Positions 12,501 through 23,666 of a DNA stretch of 64,000 nucleotides are shown one piece after another. The notes below the pieces were generated by a model. That model ran no database searches. It had not been told where the DNA came from and saw nothing but the letters and a program-made list of their open reading frames with translations. Within the stretch, counting starts at the first letter, position 1. Every line of letters begins with the position of its first letter. Both the position numbers and the translations under genes were made by a program. The stretch is from Nymphaea colorata. Taxonomy: Eukaryota > Streptophyta > Magnoliopsida > Nymphaeales > Nymphaeaceae. Location: the NCBI RefSeq assembly GCF_008831285.2, contig NC_045144.1, positions 8,967,886 through 9,031,885 of the forward strand, read 5' to 3'.

Positions 12501-15500
12501 TCATAGCTCCAAGTAGCCATGGCTTCACTTTAGAGTTTACTTTTATCCCATTTGCCAAATGCTGTCTCAAAATCTTCATCATCATCTTCAGGTTTCTCTT
12601 AAAGCCATCAAGATATTCCCAATACCCAAGTCCCTTTAGGACTGCCTTCATGTATTCAGCCCAATATACATAGTTTGACCCATCTACAACAGTCACGTGT
12701 ACGAGCTCCTTTCTATCTATTTATAAGATTCAGCAATCTATAGATTATGAACCAAGTTTATATCAAGAATCAGCACACAGCCAATGCAAAGATTGATATG
12801 GACAGTGTGAAGATAAATAAACTGACTATAATATCAGTAAATGGCCAACTGAGGGTATGAGATTTTCTACAATAATACTGTCTTTCAGTCTCACAACACC
12901 AAAACTGTACTTCCCAACTTCACGTTTTCTCACAGCAAACCCCAGCAACAGAACCAGTAGTGCTGATAAACCCTTAAACAGGTTGACAGCACATATCCGA
13001 CCTAAGATTGATCCAAAATAGATCTGAGTTCAATGCAACTTCAGGCTGTGCAACATCAAACTGGAATATGAACAGCCACTAATGCTGATAAACTCTTAAA
13101 CAGGTGGACAGCAACTCATATCCGACCCAAAGATTGACCCAAAACAGATCTGAGTTCAACACAGTTCAGGCTGTGCAACATCAAGCTGGAATACAAACAG
13201 TCACTTCCAAAAACAAAGGAAAGATCAAACATACCTTCGTTAGATCGTATGCTCAAGCTCTGATACCATATTAGAATATCAAATCCAAACAAAGATTGAA
13301 CAAAAAATGCAACTCTTAAGATGAAATCTCCATTAGTCTTCAAGCTGCTCCAGGGAAGCAGTAGCAGCCAACATAACACAGTAAAAAAAAGAACCTTACA
13401 GACTACAGTTCATAAGATCTGAAACACTAACTTAATATACAGAAAAATGGATAAAGTACCTATTTGCCCTGACTTACAAGGGGTAAAATAGTAAAACAGG
13501 TTAAAACACATTATAATAAAGTAGATGAGAACAGACTTTGACTAAGAAGAAACAGTTTGACTCTAGAATTTTAACAGATGATATAAACTATTAGGCTGTA
13601 TTCTTACAGGTAGTTTGTTCTGGTGACAGTAGATTCTGTATTATAGATAGGTTATCAGCAATATTGTTGCAGTACTTATTTAAGCTGGCACATTTATTTC
13701 GACACTTTCTCAATCTTGATTTCTTCTTTGATTTTGAGGGATGTGGTTGTTGTTATCTTGATATATACTCTAGGCTACCAAATTAGACTTTGAGTTTCTG
13801 CTCACCATTCTGTTTGTTGTTTATAAGGTTTTGCATCCTGTTGCTGATACAATCAATATCAATCCTAGGATATGGGATATGTATTTCAAGGATCTTCTTC
13901 CAAGGCTGGTTGAAGAGGGGGATGATGGTAATTGTGGTTCAAGTGCAGTATGTGACACAATGTGCCTTCAGGTGTGCATTTCTACTTCGTATAAAGAGCA
14001 GTGAGTGAAGAAGTCATTTTTGCTTCATGTGCTTAATTAACCTAGTTGTGACTTGTGTTGGCTCATATATATCATTGTCACAAATATTGCCATGTATCTC
14101 AAAACATCCCATTAAAAAGAGTAAAATGAGGAAAATTAAAAAAATCTGAAAAATCACTGTATTGTAAAAATTTCCAAAACAAAAGTATCATGTTTTTACC
14201 GCAATATTTTTGCAAGTCTTCTTCAGAAAAAAAAAAACATTTTTAATACATTTTTTATTGTATTGGATTTCTAACACTAATATCTATTTTGAATTCTCAC
14301 TGATGTTTGTGTATCAAAATTAGTAAAAAATAGTTCAATGTTCCTAATTTGTTTTAATTTCTTTTGATGTTCTCTAGTTTCTTCAGTTCTTGGGACTTTC
14401 CCAAGAGAAACAAACTTTCTCATTAATGGTCTAGAAAGACCTAAATAATAAAAGCCCGGAGAATAATATTTGTGGCAATGGTACGTAAATATTCAACCAT
14501 ACACATTTTTCTTGCATTAACGCACCAATGTTGCATTTATGACTTTTGTGAGACCCAGGGTATTGCAAGAATATGCACATCATTTAAGTTAATTTAGTCC
14601 TGCATCATTACTTGTACAGGTTGTGACAGGCACAACTTATTTAGATGAGGTAAGAAATTTTTGGAAGTGGAGTTTAATGTTGTTCCTTACTTTCAAGATG
14701 TAGTACTTGGGTAAGTAAAACAATCATAGATGCTGCAATAAACATTTCACATGCATGAACAGCCTTCAGAGTTGCAAGAATCAAGAAGAATATTCAACAC
14801 TCGAGCTATAAAGACTGTAACATCAGGAAACATGGAGCACAGATCCAATGGTGCAGAAGTAAAAGCCAAAAGATTACTCAATTAGTGGGTGAAAAATTGT
14901 TTATTGAATAAAAGTAACGAACAATTACATTAGGTTCTCGCTGCAAAATTTGAAATGTACAAGATAAAATTCCAAACTATATGTGTAAACCCATAGCTTC
15001 CCCAATGGTGCAGAAGCAAAAGCCAAAAGATTGCTCAATTAGCGGGTGAAAAATTGTTCATTGAATAAAAGTAACAACCAATTGCATTAGGTTCTCACTG
15101 CGAAATTTGAAATGTACAAGATAAAATTCCAAACTATATGCATAAGCCCATAGCTTCCTCTCTCTCTCTCTCTCTCTCTCTTCTTGTGGGTGCTAGAGAG
15201 TTTGAAAGCATCAAAACTTAAACAGTAAGCCTTCCAACACAATTTTCTTCTCTCTGACAGCCTAATCAATCAGTTCTCTGAAGAGATTTCTTCTTTACAA
15301 AATGACCAAGGTAGCTCTTCGTAGTTACTCCTACACTAGAGTACCCCAAATTCTTTTCCAAACATGTATAAAAACAATTTATATTTCTTGGTTTAAGAAT
15401 TTGTTGGCAATATGAATTTCTAAGAAATATATGATACAACATAGAATGAATGCCTCTTAAAAAATTGCAACAATTATACTGATTAGTGTCAAAGAATTTA

Positions 15501-17071
15501 TGACCAGCTTTATACTATAGTTCACGTAGTAAGAAATTAGTGTCAACAAATTTCATGAACAGGGTGGTAAGCATCCACACTGTTAAGCAAAAATGAATTT
15601 GTTTAAAAGGCAGAGGTACTTGCTAAAAGCCTTACAAAAATCCTTTTGTAGTTTTGTTACATTATGATGACCTTGTCCAAATCATCTCATGGTTTGTACT
15701 ATTGAAAGCAATTCTACGTCCAAAGTTTTTCAAGTTAGGTATCATGTGATATGTAAACGAGCATTGGATTCCTTGAAAAACTTTTGTATGGTAGAAAAAA
15801 ACTCTAAACATTTCTCTTAGTTGCCTTTTTGCCATTAAAAACGAATGCTATGTTAAAAATTTTGCTTACTTTTTAACCCACTTAGCCCCTTTCTGAAAAA
15901 ATTTCACCACGTACCATATTTCAGTCTTAAAAATGTTTGTAACAACAATGGCCTGCACTTCAGTGCAAGAATGTAATACACAAAACCAAAAAAAGATAAA
16001 AACACAAAAACACAATAAGTTTATTTCACGTTTTTTTAAATGTCTTTTTTGCACTTTTTTTTCGGTTTCTTCTTGTTTTAGGTTAATATTGCATTTTTCT
16101 GAAAAAACACAGTATATGTGGCTATGTTTTCATGTTGATCTGGATTTTGGGAGGCATACAGTTTTTGGATGCAAATGTTTGTTCTAACGAATATGAATAA
16201 ATGATACACATTTCTTGGAGAACATTCATTGTGGTTTTTTTCTTTTGGCTGCTTAGAAACTCAAAGGCTGTAGATGCTAATTTTTAAAAACAACCAATTA
16301 TATGTCTCAAGAAATGTATCCTTTGTTCATAATGAAAATGGTTCTCATGAAAATAACTCTTGGAGTGATGATTACATTTTTCTTTTTGATCCATTGCTGG
16401 TGAATGGTGATGATGATAATTCACATAAAAATAATAGCTTGGAAAATAATCTTAATGGTTATGTTTTTACTAAAGATGAGGATTGATGAACGTTCTAGAG
16501 ATATTGAAACTTATAATAGAGCTATAAGGAAAATGTTTACTAGAAACTCAGATTGAATTTGGAAGAATGGAATTCCAGCCTTAAAAGATGTACAAAGACA
16601 CTGAGACCTCAAAGGTTTGTCTCTTAATATTTGTTTTCTTCTAAACATAGAACTTGTCCTTTTGCTATCAACTCGCACTATGAACCCAGTAGTTACCATG
16701 GAATCAAACTTCATATCATTGCAATGAGGTTTTGAATTGAGTTTCATTCTTTGGAGAAAAATGAAACTTAGGAGATTTAATCTGTTTTCAAGGTAAGAAA
16801 ACTATCAGGTGTAGATATTTTTGAGGTCACAAAACTGATAGGGATTAATCTTTTGAAGGATACAGGCTGCGTGTGCGCCAACCAACTACGGTAGCACACC
16901 CACACCCTCACCCGCATCGGTGCGGGTGTGGGTGCAGCCCGACACGGTGTCAAATGAGTTTTGGCTGTTCTGAAAAATGTTTTGGCCAAGTTTTCATTGA
17001 TATATCGATTCAAGGTAACCTTGATAAAAAAAAGTTTAAAAATATAGAGAAATAAAATTACTTATGTAACA

Positions 17072-17120
<49 letters not shown>

Positions 17121-20100
17121 CATGCTCTTGCCACAGCCGCACCCAATTTTTTTGGGAACTTGCTGCATCCCATACTGGCACCCACACTAGCACCCGCACC
17201 CTGCACCCATGTGACATAGGATACAAGCCAAATCATTGCTAAAGGCCATTGACGAGAATTTGCAATTGACTAGAATGAAGTCTCTTTTGTTGCTTCAAAT
17301 CACAATAGCAGGAACTTTGGTTTCAATGTTAGTGTAGAAACACGAACAAGAAGAGGAAGAGAAACAACGATCACGATGTAACGTGGAAAAACCCTCAACA
17401 AGAGGAAAAAAACCACGAATGAGGAGGAGCCGGTGCCCACTAGCCGCCAGACTCTCTCTCTCCTTTGTCTTTCATTCACTCCATAAGGATTAGGGTTACA
17501 CAACTTAAATAATGCCCAACAAGGGCTACAAGTTGGATCGGATACGGATCCGGACCCGGTCCCGAGACCCATCTAACATACTTCAACACTCCCCCTCAAG
17601 TTGGGCATACATATCAAACATGCCCAACTTGGATACATTTCTCTCAAATGAGGTCGAAGATAAAGCCTTCGTCAGAACATCAGCCGTTTGGTCTTCAGAT
17701 CTCATGTAAGGAAGTATAAGTTCTTTAGCATCAATTCTCTCTCGAATGAAATGTCGGTCAATCTCAACATGCTTTGTTCTGTCATGAAGCACAGGGTTGT
17801 TGGCCAAGTTAATTGCAGACTTGTTATCGCAATACATCTTCATTGGTTCTTCAACTTTTATACCAATATCAGTCAACAGTACTTTCAGCCACAAAAGCTC
17901 AGAAACTCCCATAGCAACAGCTCTGTATTCTGCTTCAGCACTGGAACGCGAACAAACATCTTGCCTTTTACTTCTCCACACTATGAGATTCCCTCCCAAA
18001 TAAATACAATAGCCAGAGGTGGACCTCCTAGTGTCAATACAGCCTGCCCAGTCTGCATCTGAATAACCTTCAATCCCAAGAGTGTCTTGCTTGACATATA
18101 AGAGACCTTTGCCAGGATTCCTCTTCAAGTAGCACAAGATCCTGTCAACAGCCTTCAAGTGGGCATCCGTGGGAGCATGCATGAACTGGCTCATCACATT
18201 CACAGCAAAGGTAATATCAGGTCTAGTGAGAGTAAGGTAAATTAACTTCCCTACAAGACATTGATATCTTCTTTTTGCCTCTTCACAGAGTGGCTCCCCG
18301 TCTCTCAGACTTAGCTTATGGCCAGCATCTAGAGGAGTAGAAGCTGGTCTACACCCTAGTTTCCCAGTCTCCTTTAACAAATCTAGAGTGTACTTCCGTT
18401 GATTTAGCACAAGGCTAGTCCCAGACCTAGCAATTTCTATGCCAAGGAAGTATTTCAACTTACCAAGGTCCTTAAGATCAAACTCGATCGCCAACAGTTT
18501 CTTTAACTTCATTATTTCATCTTCATCATCACCTGTGACAATCATATCATCAACATATACCAACAGAATAGTAACCTTTTGCTTATTTCTCTTCACAAAA
18601 AGTGTATGATCTCCATTCCCTTGATGGTATCCACATTGTCTCATGACAAGTCTGAGTCGTTCAAACCATGCTCGAGGAGATTGCTTGAGCCCATATAAAG
18701 CCTTCCTTAGCTTGCAACATTTTCCAGGTTCCTCATATCCTGGAGGCATACACATATATACTTCCTCTTCAAGGTCTCCATTGAGAAATGCGTTCTTGAC
18801 ATCAAGTTGGTACATCTTCCACTCCTTCATCACAGCTAAAGAGATAATGACTCTGACCGTCTTCATCTTCGCAACAGGAGCAAAGGTCTCCAAATAATCA
18901 ATCCCATATTTCTGACTAAACCCCTTGGCCACAAGACGAGCTTTGTATCTTTCAACACTCCCATCTGGTTTGTACTTGATGGTGTAGACCCACTTAGATC
19001 CAACCAAGTGAGCCGCCTCAGGAATCTTTACAACTTCCCATGTCATGTTTCTTCGCAAGGCTTCCATCTCTTCTTGCATAGCATAGGTCCACTTAGGATC
19101 ACTCTGAGCCTCAGCAACATTCCTGGGAATCATAGTCAAAGAAAGAGAAGATACAAAGCATTTGTAGTCCTTGCTCAGTCTAGAATATGAAACAAAGTTA
19201 CCAATAGGATGTTGAGTACATGACCTGACACCCTTTCGCAGGGCGATGGGAAGCTCTTCACTAGCAGCAACAGTCTGAATCTCTTCTTCAACAGGTTGCT
19301 TCTGCGCACGACTTGGGTCATCCAGGGAAGGACTAATTGGATTGGGAGTAGAATTCTCACCACCTGTCATCTCATCTGTACAAACTCTTCGCCTAGAGTA
19401 AACTTGCCCAAATAAACGATTGCACTTCTCTTCTGCCTCAGTGGAACACTCTCCATTTTTCTCCTGTTCATGCACCTCACTAGATGGACCCTGTTCATGC
19501 ACCTCACTAGATGGACCATTTTTCTCTTGTTCATGCACCTCACTAGATGGACCAACGGAGTCACGCCTGTAGTCCAAAAAATCTGTAAACTGAATTTCCT
19601 GACTCGGAGAATACTCTTCCCGTGACATAGAGTACTCCCCCTGAAGAGGATTCTCACCAAAATAGGAAACATGTTCAAGGAAAGTGACATCTTTGGTAAC
19701 ATAGGCCCGACCAGTGGAAGGGTCTCGACACTTGTACCCTTTTTGAGTGGGAGAATACCCTAAAAAAATGCCCTTAATAGATCTTGGATCAAGCTTTTTA
19801 ATGTGAGGACTATGGTTGTGAATAAAGCAAACACAACCAAAAACTCTGAGTGGAAGAGAGAAAGGTTCACGAGTCCCCGGTAACAGAGAGTGAGGCGTCT
19901 TTCCATTCAACACGCGACTAGGCAACCGGTTTATAAGATACGCACTGGTCAACACAGCATCCCCCCAATACTTTTTTGGAACATGACGTTGAAAAAGAAG
20001 AGCCCGAGTCATATTCAATAACTGACGATTTTTTCGTTCAGCAACTCCATTTTGAGGAGGGGTATAACTACAGGAAGTCTCATGAACAATTCCCTTTTTT

Positions 20101-23100
20101 CGAAAGAAGCTATCAACAGACTGGCACATATACTCTCGAGCATTGTCAGATCGAAATGTCTTAACAGATGCTCCATATTGAGTTTCCACATAGGCAATGA
20201 AAGTCTCTATGACAGTAGGAACTTCACTACGGTCTTTTAGCAAGTAGACAATAGTGTTACGAGAATAATCATCTATAAAGGTGATAAAATATTGAAAACC
20301 ATGACAAGAAGGAATCCCTGCAGGCCCCCAAACATCAGAATGAATCATGGCAAATACCTCATTAGACCGATGGCTAGACAATGGGTACGAAGCCCTAACA
20401 TGTTTGGCCAGGTGACAGACATCACAAGACACCATAGTCATATCTAACCTGGAACATATATCAGGAAACAACTGTCTAAGAAGGCCAAAAGGCAAGTGTC
20501 CAAGGCGCTCATGCCACCGTAGAAGCAACTGAAGGGAGTCCTCTCTATTCTTCGTGGCTTGGCTGACTGCCGTCATGAGAGCCTGAGCAGCACGCATAGG
20601 TAAACGATAGAGCCCGTCAGAAGCTAGGCCAATCCCAATCCTCTTCCCTGTCACTAAGTCCTGCATAACACAGCGATCAGCGGAAAATATAAGTTCGCAA
20701 TTTAACTCCTTCGTGATCTTGCTAACCGACAAGAGATTCAAGGGAATATGAGGAACATGTAGAGCATTGTGGACTAAGAACTTGTTCAAAAGTGGGAGAC
20801 TCCCTTTTCCAGCCACAGAGATAGATGAACCATCGGCAAGGGAAACACGATCCTTTCCTGATGAAAGCTTATACCCATGAAAGACCTTAGGATCGCCGGT
20901 CATGTGGTGAGTAGCGCCACTATCAATGATCCACTCTCCCATACGGCAATCCGCCATAACGTCTATAGATGAAGAAGCTGCCATAATCACAGATAGTCCA
21001 ACAGGAGGCAACAAGAGAGGCACCGATGACAACAGAGAGCACCAACGGGCAGTAATATCTGGATTCCCAATCAGCCCCAAGAGTGAACAGAATGTCGATT
21101 GGGGGAAACGATCGTCGGAGCGCTGGCAGACGTTGAGGCAATCCTCAAGTTACGCTCCTCTCCTCCTTTACGTCCTCTACCAAGTCACGGACCAGCCACC
21201 TCTTCTTGCACGGTGGGCGCCAAACAAAAACAAGAAGATGGAATCAAAGATCAACCAAGCAATATATTGCAGGTAAGAGGCGGATGCACTTCACCGGATT
21301 TGCAAAAGACCCCTAGGAAGTGACATGAATAGGGGGAGGCAAGCTTAGGAAGCGCCTAAGCACGCATATCTTCTTTCTTCTTCGGGAAGCAAGACTACGG
21401 CGCAAAAGGCAGTGGCGCAAGGGACAACGGTGACGGTCAACAACACAAGAGCGACGGCGCAAGAGCGACGCCGCAAGAGTGGCTGCGATGGCGATGGCGC
21501 AAAGAGTGACACCGGCGGCGGCGGAAACAGCGACAGTGGTATTGGGTACACCGGCGACGGTGGCTGCTGCAGCAACGGTGGCGGCAGCGGCGGTGGCTGC
21601 TGCAGCAACGGCGGCGGCGGCAGCGGCGGTGGCGGCGGCGGCAGCGGCGGCGGCGGCAGTGGCAGCAGCGGCGGCGGCGGCGGCGGTAGTGGCAGCGGCA
21701 GCGGCGGCGGTGACTGCAGTGGTGGCGATGGTAGCGGTGAGAGATATTAGGGTTGGAACTGCACAAACCCTAAAAATTTCCCAAACTCGTCGGCTCTGAT
21801 ACCATGTAGAAACACGAACAAGAAGAGGAAGAGAAACAACGATCACGATGTAACGTGGAAAAACCCTCAACAAGAGGAAAAAAACCACGAATGAGGAGGA
21901 GCCGGTGCCCACTAGCCGCCAGACTCTCTCTCTCCTTTGTCTTTCATTCACTCCATAAGGATTAGGGTTACACAACTTAAATAATGCCCAACAAGGGCTA
22001 CAAGTTGGATCGGATACGGATCCGGACCCGGTCCCGAGACCCATCTAACATACTTCAACAGTTAGAAATGCTTTCCAAATGGTAATTATAAATGAAATGG
22101 TGTTTATCGTTCTCCTTTTGAGTAGCCATTCAGAAGCAAAAATCTCTTAGATTAGAGAGGGCTTTGTATAGGTTCAACCAAGCTCCTAAAGCTTGGTATG
22201 ATTGCTTTAGCAAAGTGACGCTTGATGGTTTTTCAGACTTTGTTTCACTGACACTATTCTTTTCACAAAGCACGCTAATTCCAGTACTGTTATCCTTCTA
22301 TTATATGTTGACCATATGATGGTTATAGGAAATGACAAACTGTTATCAAAGAAGTTATTAAAAAGGCATTCAAGTTGCCAGATTTAGGATCCTTATCATA
22401 TTTTCTTCGAGTTGCTTATGGTTGTTCTTTGTGTGTGTGTGTGTGTGTATATATATATGTGTATGTGCGTGTGTGTGTATATGCATGTATGTTTGTGTGT
22501 ATGTATGTGGGTTAACATGCTTCAACTTCTGCCCGTATACAGGCAGATGCATTGCTGGACACAACAAAATTTCAGTTTCCAAGGAATGATATTGTCATCT
22601 TCTCCATTAGATTTAATTGCTTATTTTGATGATGATTAGGGAGGTGAGCGAACTAATCATCACACTAACACTGTTTTTTCGTGTTTTTCTAGGATCATTG
22701 CCTATTTTAGAGAGATGTAAGAAACAACAGATTTTTTTTTTTGTTGTGATATAAGTATAACAACTCGATTATGGGAGTTGTTTGGACTTTGATCTTCTTC
22801 AGCTCATGCAGGTGCACGTTGAAGTATCTTCAAAACTTCCTTGTGATAACAATAGTGCAATCTATATTGCTAACAACCATGGTTCATGAAAGAACCATGC
22901 ATATTGATGTCACTATGTTTGAAAATAATGTTTAAGAAAAATCGGTCAGCCTACCATTTATATCATCTGGATTTTCAGTTGTCAGACTTCTTCAACGAGG
23001 AGTTAGCTTCTCATCATTTTTGTCTTAGTGACCTTCGGATATCATACGTTAAGTTTGAGGCAAGGGGTTAAAAGTGTACTCTCTACTTCGTTATTATATA

Positions 23101-23602
23101 ATGTACTGATGTGCATGCATATGTTTGAGTCATATAGTCGTTGTATATGTAGTTCACCTATACTATCTATATAATTTCTACATATGTATACATTTGTATC
23201 CGTTCCTGTAATTTTTTATCTCTTTTTCTTTATTCGATTTTTTTGCCTTTTATTTCATCATATCAAATTTTGTATCTGACCTAGCCATTCGCTAGCCGCG
23301 TAGCCCTATTCGCTAGATTTCTAGCTGTCCGAGCTTCCTTGAAGCTCTAGCTCCCTGGTTCTTCTTGCTATATATGTAGGAGTTAAACCCTATCATGTAG
23401 TGTAGCTTGTGAAACCTAGTAATTATGCTCTAATAAAGTTTCTTCATCAGATCCATCTTGTGAGTTGTAAGGTGTTTTTGCACTTTGAAAAGCGTCGTGA
23501 CTTTGTGCCTTAAGTTCTTGAGAACCTTACACATCGAGAGAGAGAGTAAGAGAGAGTTGTATTCCCAACTTTGGAGTCTACTTCCTCATCGAAGGAAGAG
23601 GA

Positions 23603-23666
<64 letters not shown>

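Larger units (their letters stand above)
8279..13576 (-). mobile_element. Old full-length Copia LTR retrotransposon in intron 3
   Basis: A 5.3-kb element in antisense orientation to the host gene, flanked by a 5-bp target duplication GATGA (8274-8278 and 13577-13581). LTRs are 8279-8585 and 13269-13576, reading TGTTAAAATTC...CTAATA on the minus strand. A tRNA-iMet primer site follows the 5' LTR and a polypurine tract precedes the 3' LTR. Gag, integrase, reverse transcriptase and RNase H are all recognisable in order but split by frameshifts and stops. The LTRs differ by many substitutions and indels, so the insertion is old and dead. Confidence 0.9.
17333..22060 (-). mobile_element. Young Copia element nested in intron 4, gag missing
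   Basis: A 4.73-kb LTR retrotransposon, antisense to the host gene. Its two 256-bp LTRs (17333-17588, 21805-22060) look identical base for base. Target duplication GTTAG lies at 17328-17332 and 22061-22065, and segment B still holds the uninterrupted target (CAATGTTAGAAATG near 34047). Primer site and polypurine tract are intact. Pol is one open frame with all catalytic motifs. Between the 5' LTR and pol there are only about 0.7 kb, occupied by a GCC-rich tract and no recognisable gag. The insertion is therefore recent but probably depended on gag supplied by a relative. Confidence 0.95.
17216..23460 (+). mobile_element. Old Copia relic (RT/RNase H/3' end) that hosts the younger Copia
   Basis: Plus-strand fragments read SFVASNHNSRNFGFNV, interrupted at 17333 by the young Copia. 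After it come NAFQMV, RALYRFNQAPKAWYDCFSKV (a K-ALYGLKQAPRAWYD-type RT motif), a degenerate primer-grip/YVDD area, then EVSSKLPCDNNSAIYIANN (RNase H) and a purine tract near 23069. An LTR-like tail with AATAAAG at 23433 follows. Stops and frameshifts are frequent. The same relic occurs uninterrupted in segment B. Confidence 0.72.

Noticed and set aside
16511-16747. 78-aa minus frame conserved at 33124-33360
   Set aside because: Conserved only because it lies in the duplicated segments. No coding signature and opposite to the relic Copia.
21313-22044. 243-aa minus frame with poly-Ala, starting in the LTR
   Set aside because: Generated by the GCC tract. All frames are open there and encode different low-complexity runs. 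No gag similarity.
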